Shown here piece by piece: positions 19,201 through 27,468 of a stretch of 64,000 nucleotides of DNA (positions are counted from its first letter, which is position 1; each line of letters begins with the position of its first letter). Origin of the DNA: Marinifilum breve (lineage in GTDB: Bacteria; Bacteroidota; Bacteroidia; Bacteroidales; Marinifilaceae). The position numbers were made by a program, and so were the translations under genes. The stretch is from positions 124,001 through 188,000 of the forward strand of contig NZ_QFLI01000008.1 in NCBI RefSeq assembly GCF_003202155.1, given 5' to 3'. Below the pieces are notes generated by a model. The model was not told the DNA's origin and made no database searches. It was given only the letters and a program-made list of their open reading frames with translations.

Positions 19201-19436
19201 AAGATTTACGAATCTATCCTAACCCTATGGTGGATCAAAGCAAGTTGGAATTTCCAAATCAAAGCAACCAGAAGTACCGATTAATTGTGGTTGATGCCAG
19301 TGGCAAAGTAGTACGCATAATCGAAAATATAACAGGAAACAATGTAACCATTAATCGTGAGCAATTGAAACCAGGGGTTCATATCATTAAATTGCAAGGA
19401 GAACAGATTTATAAAGGAAAACTTCTGGTAAAATAA
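16290..19436 (+). CDS. Secreted BNR-repeat protein with PKD and T9SS sorting domains
   Basis: A 1048-residue exported protein, counted from the ATG at 16290. An in-frame TTG at 16263 would add nine polar residues before the signal peptide, so the ATG is preferred. A signal peptide (1-20, ending near VFA), a Lys-rich stretch and a shared GPRNVGGRTRALAV block precede several Asp-box motifs (STNRGVSW, STNNGDTW, SKNQGTTW, STDKGDSW) of a beta-propeller. A PKD domain near the C-terminus carries WNFEGGTP and NQEGTYSVSLTV. The last 70 residues, from RIYPNPMVDQ, form a T9SS type A sorting domain. It is paralogous in design to the protein at 11229-14966, with PKD replacing the Ig-like repeats. Substrate and function are unknown. 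Confidence 0.88.
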   Translation: MKNLLIIIAISILSCTVFAENKKKKKEEKVQNIVITEETFQNITNRNVNKSKLSKIADRRAGKYNFADDPIRRQEFEFNQLKNPITGKIPNNIKLLEKKYVLSAKSKLQSNLKADEVSYQISGPRNVGGRTRALAVDNSNPSGNTILAGGVTGGMWKSTNRGVSWTRTTDLDEHPSVTAIAQDPRTGSQNIWYYTTGEYLGSASEDGAFYAGNGIFKSTNNGDTWDLLPSTAENTFASFDRFFDICWNICVDPNNGDVYAATYGAIYISKNQGTTWTREIESFNSTDPNYAAYTDVICTSDGTKYASISSGGDKNGGIWRKDSGATTWENINPEGFPSSYDRIVLAHAPSNTSKDIVYILARTSGDGFQDHSFWKLTYDSSEPSPANWVDRSQNLPDRGEGDRDVNGYSSQNSYNMVIAVSPTNENVVFIGGTNLFRSDDAFATKASPVSDGITNNSNTYWIGGYSTENDVSQYDNHHADLHALAFIDDNTLLCGHDGGISITNNFMQTNDSGIEDDNENTPENNKPVDWELLNNGYLTTQSYTIAIDHDNVDRTTLISGFQDNGTWIADNANVTTDWIRWGSGDGSFCSINNNGNTIISSSQNGTTYLEDNVYDEDNYYFTRVDPEGAEGQLFINPFVIDANNHKLMYYAAGQFIWRNLNIFEIPKLSNDKATVNWEKLDISEVTGTVSALTTSTYPANTLYYGTSNGKVYRIDKANSSEAERVDITDSNMPEGNVISIAVNPLNADEVMVAFSNYKIESIYHSTDKGDSWTAISGNLEENGNPDGDGPSVRSVSIMPTPTASLYFAGTSTGLYKTDNLNANSTIWAQEANNLIGTTISAMVKSRRDGFVAIGTHGNGAFTGNIDFSGSAPQALIGIENSQLQAGESTNFISRSIGDGINSWNWNFEGGTPANSTEKNPTDISYNQEGTYSVSLTVANAAGEDTQTITTAINVGGQPVGIDDDIANNAIEDLRIYPNPMVDQSKLEFPNQSNQKYRLIVVDASGKVVRIIENITGNNVTINREQLKPGVHIIKLQGEQIYKGKLLVK

Positions 19437-19461
19437 ACCATAGCTAATCATATCGTAATAG

Positions 19462-19493
19462 AAGAGCTTGTTGACATTCGGCAAGCTCTTTTT
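19462..19493 (+). terminator. Terminator of the second BNR/T9SS gene
   Basis: AAGAGCTTG / CAAGCTCTT stem with an 11-base loop and a following T run, 26 bases after the stop. Confidence 0.85.
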
Positions 19494-19831
19494 ATTTACC
19501 CGTGTTCGACGAAAGAGAGATTCATTAAATCTCTGACAATCTATATTGTTATGGGTTCAAAGTTTAAGGAAAAAGCTGTTAACTATTGGCTTAAAAAAGG
19601 TAATCTCAGCAATTTACGAACTATCAAAGGCCAATAGCTTTTATTTTTCATAAGCATACATACTTATTTTGCAGAAACTTACAGAGCAGTACTTAAAATC
19701 AAACTCGCGTTAATAATAAAAGATGAACTCCACATGAAATTCGTCACCCTTTGCTCTAATTTGAAGTGGAAATCTTCAATGATTAAGTTCGTAAGCTCTT
19801 CATTATAGCTATGCTTGGTATTTCCTAAATG

Positions 19832-20041
19832 AAATTTCATAATCTAGTAGGTATTTTTCATATTTTACTAAGTTATTTTCTAATTATATATTGGATTTTT
19901 CACATTTGAATTGATATTTTTCATAGAGTTATTTAAATTTTTCATATATACTATAGTTATTTTAAATCTCACACTGTTTCTTTCCATAATTTACTTAGCT
20001 TTTTACATATTCTATATTCAATTTTAAACACATATGAAGTA
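19832..20041. repeat. Phased short-repeat array, core ATTTTTCATA, exact 21 bp pitch
   Basis: When the sequence is cut every 21 bases from 19832, ten successive units begin with a match to ATTTTTCATA. The units at 19853, 19916 and 19937 are perfect; the unit at 19895 has one change; those at 19832, 19874, 19958, 19979, 20000 and 20021 are degenerate (two to five changes). The remaining 11 bases of each unit are variable. No insertion or deletion breaks the phase over 210 bases. The array is the last part of a 703-bp gap and ends about 100 bases before the HTH gene at 20140. The T-tracts recurring every two helical turns should also make the DNA intrinsically bent. Confidence 0.8.
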
Positions 20042-20139
20042 ATATTTAATTATTTTACATTGTTTTGATATTGATTTTACTAAATACATCCTTTATCTTT
20101 ATGGAAACAGGCTATTGTATCATTTAAATAGTAGACAAA

Positions 20140-20511
20140 ATGTCCAAATTTAAGGCCAGAGTACCTATTGATATTCAAAAGAAGATCCGAAAATATCTTT
20201 CGGACAAACGTCTCCCGGTTAGCTTCCTGGCCAGAGACCTTCATATTAGTTCTATATCGCTACATCAACAGCTACATCGTAACACCATGCAGGTAGATCG
20301 CTTGTGGAGCATTTGTAAAGCCTTAAAATGGAATATCTTTCAGGAGATTGCTGATCGTTTAGAAAAGGAAATTCATGGAGAACAGGCAAAAGCCAAAGAC
20401 ATCGAACATCAGGATGTAAAGGAAGAAGTAAGTCAACTAAAAAAGACAATTGAGTTGCTCGAAAATGAAAATAAAACTTTAAAAGAGGTAATTACATTGT
20501 TAAAGAGCTAA
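20140..20511 (+). CDS. Small helix-turn-helix protein with C-terminal coiled coil
   Basis: A 123-residue protein. Residues about 20-60 (LPVSFLARDLHISSISLHQQL) read as a helix-turn-helix, followed by a short helical region with KALKWNIFQEIADRL. Residues about 80-121 are a Glu/Lys/Leu coiled coil (KKTIELLENENKTLKEVI) that suggests dimers or longer oligomers. I do not place it in a named regulator family. It is expected to bind DNA in the cytoplasm. It is preceded by the 21-bp-phased array, an obvious candidate for its own binding region, though that link is inference. The gene is monocistronic and followed by a two-way terminator. Confidence 0.7.
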   Translation: MSKFKARVPIDIQKKIRKYLSDKRLPVSFLARDLHISSISLHQQLHRNTMQVDRLWSICKALKWNIFQEIADRLEKEIHGEQAKAKDIEHQDVKEEVSQLKKTIELLENENKTLKEVITLLKS

Positions 20512-20525
20512 ATATTTTAAAACAA

Positions 20526-20561
20526 AACAGCATCAAGTAATTGCCTTTACCTGATGCTGTT
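20526..20561. terminator. Bidirectional terminator between the HTH gene and GH15
   Basis: AACAGCATCA / TGATGCTGTT perfect 10-bp stem with a 16-base loop. It lies between convergent genes and has A/T-rich sequence on both sides. Confidence 0.75.
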
Positions 20562-20583
20562 TATTCAATAGGTTCGATATCAT

Positions 20584-22395
20584 TTAACTCGTTAACTGAT
20601 CGAGTAAATTATCCTCATCATCAATATTAACATTTGAAAAGTTGAGGGCCGTTTCTACAATGGCCAAATGCGAATAGGCCTGTGGAAAGTTCCCTAACAT
20701 GCGCTTGGTCGCAAAATCGATATCTTCAGCGAACAATCCCAAATGATTCGAATAAGTCAGGAGCTTCTCGAATTTTTCCCTTGCCTCTTTTTTCTTTCCA
20801 ATTTTGAACAAACTATTAATCATCCAAAACGAACAAATGGTAAAGGCAGATTTTGGCGTACCGAAATCATCCTGGTTCTTGTAACGATACATTAAACCAT
20901 CGTGCTCCAATTCTTTTTGAATGGTAAGAACCGTTGATTTAAATTTAGGATCCTTCGCATCGATAAACCCGTAAGTTTCCATTAACAAAACCGATGCATC
21001 CATATCTTCCGATCCGTAATATTGAGTGAACGCTTTTTTCTCTCTGCTCCAAGCTTTCTTCAAAATATCATCCTTAACCGAATGTCTTAGCACCTTCCAT
21101 TTTCCCACATAATAATCGCGCTTGAGCAAGCTGGCAATTTTAACCGCACGATCGAAAGCCACCCAGCACATTACTTTGCTAAAGGTGAAATGCAAACTTC
21201 TTCCTCGGATTTCCCAAATTCCTCTGTCTGGTTTTTTCCAGTTTGCTTCAACAACTTTAACTATACTTCTAACAATGGTCCAAAGTTCCTCACTATGTTC
21301 CAAGGAATTCTCAAAAGTTTCAAATTGCTGATGAATCAGATCCAGCAAAATGCCATAAATATCATTTTGCTTTTGCTTGTATGCTGCATTCCCAACTCGC
21401 ACTGGCTTCGAATTTTCATATCCCGAAAGGTGTTCCAATTCATATTCCGTTAGCTTCTTTTCACAATTAATTCCATACATGATTTGAATCTTTTCATTCT
21501 TTTCAGGTAAGATATCCATGATGAATTTCAAATAACGCTTGGCAACATTGTAGTGCCCCAATTGAGTAAGAATCTTTACCACCATAGAGCCATCGCGGAT
21601 CCAGCAAAAGCGGTAATCCCAGTTGCGCACCTCTCCTATGGTTTCCGGAAGCGAAGTTGTAAGAGCTGCCAATACAGCCCCACTTTTCTGATAACTCAGC
21701 AATTTCAACACCAAGGCACTTCGGGTAACTTGTTCGTTGTATTCAGGCAACAATTTGGTCTTCTCGCTCCAGTTTAGCCAGTAAGTCTTGGTTCTTTGTA
21801 GCTTTAAATAAACCCGTTCAATGTCCTGCTCCAATAATTTCTGATTGTAACTGATCAGGCAAAATTCATTTTTCTCCAAACTTATTACTTCACCATCTAG
21901 AATCGCTTTGTTATCAAAACTTGAATACAAATAAAGAGAATCGTAATTGCCTTTTGTTGTAAATGATTTTATAAATCCTTCTTCGGAAATAATATTTTCA
22001 GTTTGATTTCTAGCATAGTCCAGTTTCGGATCATATTTAAGCCTAAAAGTTGGCTTTCCATATACCAACCTAAAAAATCGAATCACATCAGGCGGTGCGT
22101 AATATTCTTTATTATCGGTAAGAAACCTTGGCATAAAATCCAATACCTCAAAAACGCCATCCACGCATTCAAATCTTGTTTTTAGGATATTGGTTTTAGA
22201 TCGGTATTCTTGTTTTATTTCTAATAAATTTTCTGGAATAATCTCAAAACTCCCTCCTATCTCCTGGTCTAAAATCTTAGCAAATGCCGATGAAGAGTCG
22301 AATTGAGGCAAACAAACCCAATCCAACGATCCTTTTTCTGATATTAAAGCCGCACTCCGACAATTACCTATTACTCCATAATTTAAATTCTTCAT
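20584..22395 (-). CDS. Glycoside hydrolase family 15 protein
   Basis: A 603-residue cytoplasmic GH15 enzyme (glucoamylase / glucodextranase / trehalase family), with no signal peptide. The N-terminal beta-sandwich begins GVIGNCRSAALISEKGSLDWVC. The catalytic (alpha/alpha)6 barrel contains RNWDYRFCWIRDGS and the acid-bearing RGIWEIRG motif, both family hallmarks. The length is typical. It is divergent from the trehalose-6-phosphate synthase/phosphatase gene, a pairing that suggests alpha-glucan or trehalose turnover; some actinobacterial GH15 members are trehalases. Substrate cannot be fixed from sequence. Confidence 0.88.
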   Translation of the reverse strand: MKNLNYGVIGNCRSAALISEKGSLDWVCLPQFDSSSAFAKILDQEIGGSFEIIPENLLEIKQEYRSKTNILKTRFECVDGVFEVLDFMPRFLTDNKEYYAPPDVIRFFRLVYGKPTFRLKYDPKLDYARNQTENIISEEGFIKSFTTKGNYDSLYLYSSFDNKAILDGEVISLEKNEFCLISYNQKLLEQDIERVYLKLQRTKTYWLNWSEKTKLLPEYNEQVTRSALVLKLLSYQKSGAVLAALTTSLPETIGEVRNWDYRFCWIRDGSMVVKILTQLGHYNVAKRYLKFIMDILPEKNEKIQIMYGINCEKKLTEYELEHLSGYENSKPVRVGNAAYKQKQNDIYGILLDLIHQQFETFENSLEHSEELWTIVRSIVKVVEANWKKPDRGIWEIRGRSLHFTFSKVMCWVAFDRAVKIASLLKRDYYVGKWKVLRHSVKDDILKKAWSREKKAFTQYYGSEDMDASVLLMETYGFIDAKDPKFKSTVLTIQKELEHDGLMYRYKNQDDFGTPKSAFTICSFWMINSLFKIGKKKEAREKFEKLLTYSNHLGLFAEDIDFATKRMLGNFPQAYSHLAIVETALNFSNVNIDDEDNLLDQLTS

Positions 22396-22642
22396 AAAAA
22401 ATCACTATTTTAGAGCTTAACAAAATATGATCCGCCAAGCCACTTTTTGTTTTGACAGATCTACAACAACACAAAACACACAAACAATCAAACGCTTAAG
22501 GAAAGAACATTGATATTGTCTGGAATAAGATCAATATTAATTAATAGTTAATTTTTAATTGTTTGCGTTAGATATGATTCGGAAAATAGAGATTTTTCAC
22601 GAATATTAATAACATTTCTACCAAAATAAAAAACCACATTTT

Positions 22643-24847
22643 ATGAATAGAATTCACATTGTCTCCAACAGACTTCCTGTAAGTATAAACGTAGAAAATG
22701 ACAATATTGAGCTGATACCTAGCGTTGGTGGCCTGGCAACAGGTATGAGATCAGTTTACAAAGAATACAATGGCAAATGGATTGGATGGCCCGGATTGCC
22801 AAATGATGATTTAAGTGATGAACTTAAAACAAACATCGATGAAAAATTGAAAGGAGAAGATTGTGTATCGGTTCATCTGTCAAAAGAAGAAATCGATTTG
22901 TACTACGATGGTTTCAGTAACCGTACCATTTGGCCACTTTTCCACTACTTTGCTCAACACATCGATTATGATCCGAAGCTTTGGGAAGCATTTGTGAAGG
23001 TAAATCAGAAATTTGCTGACAAGGCACTTGAAACTTTGGAAGAAGGAGACACCATATGGATTCATGATTACCAACTTCTTTTGGTTCCAGAAATGATTAA
23101 ATCGAAAAAGCCTGGCGTAACGGTTGGTTTTTTTCTGCATATCCCCTTCCCATCATTCGAAGTATTCAGAATTCTGCCATGGCGAAAAGAACTAATTCAG
23201 GGAATGCTTGGCGCTGATTTGATTGGATTTCACACCTTCGATTATCAGCGACACTTCTTTAGCTGTGTTCGCAGGTTAATGGGTTATGAGATCTCTTTTA
23301 ATGAAATTCATATCGAAGACAGAATCATAATTGTGGATTCTTTCCCAATGGGTATTGACTATGACAAATTTAGAGATGCTGCCATTCAAACTTTTCAAAA
23401 GCCACTGCAGGAAAAATCGAAACTGCACCGCGAGTTAGAGAAATATTTCCTTGTTTCTCCGAACAGAAAGCTAATTTTGTCAATCGACAGACTGGATTAT
23501 TCAAAAGGAATTCCAAATCGACTGCAGGCATTTGCTAAATTTTTGGAAGAGTATCCTGAGTTTATTGGTAAAGTTACTTTAATCATGCTGGCTGTTCCTT
23601 CAAGAGGTACGGTAGAACATTATATCAATCTAAAGCGTGAGGTTGACGAACTGGTAGGGAACGTAAATGGTAGATTTGGCAGTATTAACTACACTCCTGT
23701 TTGGTATTTTTATCGTTCCATGCCATTCGAAAATCTTATTGAACTTTATAGCTCCTGCGATGTAGCCTTAGTTACTCCAGTAAGAGATGGAATGAATTTG
23801 GTAGCCAAGGAATATGTGGCATCAAGAACAAACAGAACCGGAGTGATTATTTTGAGTGAAATGGCGGGCGTATCCAAAGAAATGGGAGAAGCGCTAATGA
23901 TCAACCCAAACAACACGGGAGAAATTGCTCAAAGTATTTACCAGGCCTTAACCATGCCGTTGGATGAACAACGTGAGAGAATGATTTACTTGCAAGACAG
24001 AATCAAGCGTTACGATGTTTTCAAATGGTCATCGGAATTTGTCAAATCACTACGAAAAGTTGAGAAACTGCAAAGTTCAATATATGCTAAAAAAGTAAGT
24101 GATTCCATTTTAGAGAGCATTAAAACTGAATATGCTGATGCTAAGAAAAGATCCATTTTCCTTGATTATGATGGAACCTTGACTGGATTCAAGAAAAACC
24201 CTAACGATGCAAAACCTGATAAAGAACTGCACAACATTCTGTATAAACTGGAAGAAGATCCTAAAAATGTAATTACCGTTATTAGTGGACGAGACAGAGA
24301 AAGTTTAGAGTCATGGTTGGAAGGTCATAAAATCAACTTGATTGTTGAGCATGGAGTGTGGATTAAAAAACATGGCAAAGAATGGAAAATGCTAGCCAAT
24401 GCAAATGATACCTGGAAACCTAGTATTCGTCCTATTCTTGAAACTTTTGTGGATCGAACTCCTGGTTCTTTTATCGAGGAGAAAAATTATTCTCTAGTTT
24501 GGCATTTTAGAAAAGCTGAACCTGAACAAGGTGAATTGAGAGCCAACGAACTAAAAGATGAATTAACTACCATGATTGCCAATCACAATCTTGAAATATT
24601 GGAAGGCAACAAAGTGATTGAGGTGAAAAGTGGTGGTATCAATAAGGGAATGGCTTCTCTGCAATTCCTGCAAAACCAGAATTTTGATTTTGTTTTGGCA
24701 ATTGGCGACGACTGGACAGATGAATACATGTTTAGAGAACTGCCAGAATCATCGGTTACCATTAAAGTAGGCTTAAAACATACTGCTGCCAGGTATAAAG
24801 TAGACTCCGTAGCTAAAGTTCGCAGTTTACTTTCTGAATTGAAGTAA
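22643..24847 (+). CDS. Bifunctional trehalose-6-phosphate synthase/phosphatase
   Basis: A 734-residue fusion. Residues 1 to about 480 form a GT20 trehalose-6-phosphate synthase (UDP-glucose + glucose-6-phosphate), with VSNRLPVS at the N-terminus, WIHDYQLLLVP, HIPFPSFEVFRILPWR and the nucleotide-sugar block VTPVRDGMNLVAKEYVA. Residues about 500-734 form the HAD-type trehalose-6-phosphate phosphatase, with DYDGT at about 508-512, SGR and GDDWTDEYMF. One chain thus makes trehalose, as in some fungi and plants and many Bacteroidota. The product serves in osmotic and desiccation tolerance or carbon storage. It is divergent from GH15 across a 247-bp region with no clear consensus promoter. Confidence 0.94.
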   Translation: MNRIHIVSNRLPVSINVENDNIELIPSVGGLATGMRSVYKEYNGKWIGWPGLPNDDLSDELKTNIDEKLKGEDCVSVHLSKEEIDLYYDGFSNRTIWPLFHYFAQHIDYDPKLWEAFVKVNQKFADKALETLEEGDTIWIHDYQLLLVPEMIKSKKPGVTVGFFLHIPFPSFEVFRILPWRKELIQGMLGADLIGFHTFDYQRHFFSCVRRLMGYEISFNEIHIEDRIIIVDSFPMGIDYDKFRDAAIQTFQKPLQEKSKLHRELEKYFLVSPNRKLILSIDRLDYSKGIPNRLQAFAKFLEEYPEFIGKVTLIMLAVPSRGTVEHYINLKREVDELVGNVNGRFGSINYTPVWYFYRSMPFENLIELYSSCDVALVTPVRDGMNLVAKEYVASRTNRTGVIILSEMAGVSKEMGEALMINPNNTGEIAQSIYQALTMPLDEQRERMIYLQDRIKRYDVFKWSSEFVKSLRKVEKLQSSIYAKKVSDSILESIKTEYADAKKRSIFLDYDGTLTGFKKNPNDAKPDKELHNILYKLEEDPKNVITVISGRDRESLESWLEGHKINLIVEHGVWIKKHGKEWKMLANANDTWKPSIRPILETFVDRTPGSFIEEKNYSLVWHFRKAEPEQGELRANELKDELTTMIANHNLEILEGNKVIEVKSGGINKGMASLQFLQNQNFDFVLAIGDDWTDEYMFRELPESSVTIKVGLKHTAARYKVDSVAKVRSLLSELK

Positions 24848-24872
24848 ATTGAATACACATAGAATTGAAATT

Positions 24873-24899
24873 AAGGTGGCAATACTGTCACCTTTTTTT
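24873..24899 (+). terminator. Terminator of the trehalose synthesis gene
   Basis: AAGGTGGCA / TGTCACCTT stem (one G-T pair) closing a tetraloop-sized gap, followed by T7. Confidence 0.85.
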
Positions 24900-25002
24900 C
24901 TGATATTCAGTTTGAATTAATATTCCCGATGTATTTTTTCTCCAATTTTATTACTGATAGCTGGAAAATAGCTATTTTCGCACGAACCAAGATTTTTCAA
25001 AA

Positions 25003-26580
25003 ATGTTACACAAACAATTCGATTTCTTAATAATCGGAAGTGGACTTGCAGGATTGTATTCAGCATTCGAAGCCTCAAAACATGGCTCTGTTGCTATCGT
25101 AACCAAATCTAAATTAGACGTTAGCAATTCATACTATGCTCAAGGAGGAATAGCTGCGGTAACCGATTCTGAGGATTATCCTCATTTGCATTTGGAGGAT
25201 ACCCTTACTGCCGGAAGAGGTTTGTGTGATTACACCCCAGTTGATATATTGGTGAATGAAGGTCCGGATCGAATTAAGGATTTGATTAATCTGGGAATGC
25301 AGTTCGATACAGAAAATGGTGAACTATCTCTGGCTTTAGAAGGTGGACATCACAGAAGAAGAGTATTGCACGCAGGAGGTGATTCAACTGGAAAAGAATT
25401 GGTAAGGTTTCTTATCCAGAAAGTTTTAAACACTTCCTCAATCACAATTTTCGAAAACCAAATGGTTTACGAACTTCTGGTTGAGGAACAAAAATGCTTA
25501 GGAGCGAAAAGTTTTAATTTAGATGACAATTCGAATCTTTGCATTCAAGCAAAATCTACCATACTAACTTTAGGAGGAGCTTCGGCAGTATACCAACGAA
25601 CTACCAACCCGGAAACTACAGTTGGAGATGGAATTGCTTTGGCTTACAATGCAGGTGCTGAAATTACCGACATGGAATTTATTCAGTTCCATCCAAGTTC
25701 GTTTTACTCTGAAGAAGGCTATACTTTTTTAATCAGCGAAGCAGTTCGAGGCGAAGGAGCTCATTTAATCAACTCTAAAGGGGAAAGATTTATGACCCAA
25801 ATTCATGAATTGGCTGAACTGGCTCCCCGAGATATTGTTGCGCGTTCCATTTTTAATGAAATGCAAAAGTGTGGTGATAAAAATGTAACGCTAAGCTTAA
25901 AACACCTGGATGGTGAAAAATTGAAGAATCGATTCCCTTCGATATATGCAAAATGCAAAGAATCTGGAGCTGACTTCTTGAATCAAATTCCTATTGCACC
26001 TGCAGCTCATTATACAGTTGGTGGAATTAAAACTGACAATAAGGGAAAAACAAATATTGATCATCTTTATGCCTGTGGTGAATTGGCATCAACAGGTGTT
26101 ATGGGAGCCAATCGATTGGCATCGAATTCGCTTTTGGAATGCTTGGTGTTTGGTAAGCGAGCCATTCAACACGCTCAAAAAAATACATGTATAGCATCAT
26201 TAAACACATGTCAGGAAGGTATTTCAGTTGACCATGATTTATCGGATTTATTTTTAAATCATGTTAATGATATCGCCAAAGCCATGAACACAAAGGTTGG
26301 GATCGTAAGAACAGCTCAACATTTGCAAGAAGTATTGGATTTACTGGATGAAGTAAAATCCAAGTTCCCTTTTAAAACCAATGAATACTACAGTATGCGT
26401 ATGCAAAACCTATTAAGCGTATGTGCTTTAATTACAAGTGCTGCTTTGGCTCGAAAAGAAAGTCGTGGAGGTCATTATCGTGAAGATTTTAATACAGAAA
26501 ATGAAGACTTTCTTGCCCACTCAGTGCAACAATTAAATAAAGAGCTTATTTTTGTGCCCGTAGAAATAAAATCAGAATAA
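25003..26580 (+). CDS. nadB: L-aspartate oxidase
   Basis: A 525-residue FAD-dependent enzyme that oxidises L-aspartate to iminoaspartate, the first step of NAD synthesis. The Rossmann motif FLIIGSGLAGLYSAFEA is at residues 8-24. Family motifs YYAQGGIAAV, GGHHRRRVLHAGGDSTGKE, EFIQFHPSS and ACGELASTGVMGANRLASNSL are all present, including the Arg and His residues expected in the active site. It is the first gene of nadB-nadC-nadA and lies 15 bases before nadC. Confidence 0.96.
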   Translation: MLHKQFDFLIIGSGLAGLYSAFEASKHGSVAIVTKSKLDVSNSYYAQGGIAAVTDSEDYPHLHLEDTLTAGRGLCDYTPVDILVNEGPDRIKDLINLGMQFDTENGELSLALEGGHHRRRVLHAGGDSTGKELVRFLIQKVLNTSSITIFENQMVYELLVEEQKCLGAKSFNLDDNSNLCIQAKSTILTLGGASAVYQRTTNPETTVGDGIALAYNAGAEITDMEFIQFHPSSFYSEEGYTFLISEAVRGEGAHLINSKGERFMTQIHELAELAPRDIVARSIFNEMQKCGDKNVTLSLKHLDGEKLKNRFPSIYAKCKESGADFLNQIPIAPAAHYTVGGIKTDNKGKTNIDHLYACGELASTGVMGANRLASNSLLECLVFGKRAIQHAQKNTCIASLNTCQEGISVDHDLSDLFLNHVNDIAKAMNTKVGIVRTAQHLQEVLDLLDEVKSKFPFKTNEYYSMRMQNLLSVCALITSAALARKESRGGHYREDFNTENEDFLAHSVQQLNKELIFVPVEIKSE

Positions 26581-26595
26581 TATCATTTCATTCAA

Positions 26596-27444
26596 ATGGA
26601 AGAAACAGGATTGAATATTCAGGAATTAGAATATATCATCGAACACGCTTTTCGTGAAGATATTGGCGATGGCGATATTACAACCAACAACTTGGTACCC
26701 GAAAACTCTGCTGCTAAAGCAAGTATGACTGCAAAAGCAGATGGTGTAATCGCAGGATTACCAATTGCTGAAAAAGTTTTCAAAAAATTAGATCCTAACT
26801 TAATTTGGAAACCATTGGTAAAAGATGGTGATACCATTAAAAAAGGGGATGTAATTGTTGAAATGGAAGGAAGTTTTAGAGCATTACTTACCGGTGAAAG
26901 GTTAGCCCTAAACTTGATGCAAAGAATGTCGGGCATTGCCAGCGAAACAGCAAAGTATGTTGCAGAAGTAAAGCACACCAATGTTCAGATTTTAGATACT
27001 CGAAAAACAGTACCTGGTCTAAGAGCTTTAGATAAATACTCTGTAAAAACAGGTGGTGGGACCAATCACAGAATTGGATTGTACGACTTGGTTATGATTA
27101 AAGACAATCATATTAAAGTTGCTGGTGGAATTGCTCCTGCAGTGGAACAGATCAGAAAATCAATACCAAATCATATTAAAGTTGAAGTAGAAACTACCAA
27201 TATTGAAGAGGTAAAAGAAGCTTTAAATGCTGGTGCTGACATTATCATGCTCGACAATATGAGCAATGAAGACATGACAGAAGCTGTACAAATTATTGCT
27301 GGCAAAGCCAAAACAGAAGCTTCTGGAAATATGAGTTTGGAAAGATTAAAAGGAGTTGCTGAAACTGGTGTTGATTTTATATCAATTGGCGCACTAACAC
27401 ATTCAGTTACTGCACTAGATATCAGTCAAAATATTATTCTATAG
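26596..27444 (+). CDS. nadC: Nicotinate-nucleotide diphosphorylase (carboxylating), quinolinate phosphoribosyltransferase
   Basis: A 282-residue enzyme converting quinolinate and PRPP to nicotinate mononucleotide with CO2 release. The motifs REDIGDGDITT, GERLALNLMQRMSGIAS, LDTRKTVPGLRALDKYSVKTGGGTNHR (quoted here as family landmarks around residues 133-158) and IMLDNM are present. The length is normal. It sits between nadB (15-base gap) and nadA (24-base gap), so the three are almost certainly one transcript. Confidence 0.96.
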   Translation: MEETGLNIQELEYIIEHAFREDIGDGDITTNNLVPENSAAKASMTAKADGVIAGLPIAEKVFKKLDPNLIWKPLVKDGDTIKKGDVIVEMEGSFRALLTGERLALNLMQRMSGIASETAKYVAEVKHTNVQILDTRKTVPGLRALDKYSVKTGGGTNHRIGLYDLVMIKDNHIKVAGGIAPAVEQIRKSIPNHIKVEVETTNIEEVKEALNAGADIIMLDNMSNEDMTEAVQIIAGKAKTEASGNMSLERLKGVAETGVDFISIGALTHSVTALDISQNIIL

Positions 27445-27468
27445 TTTAAAGAAAGAGGTTTCCTAAAA

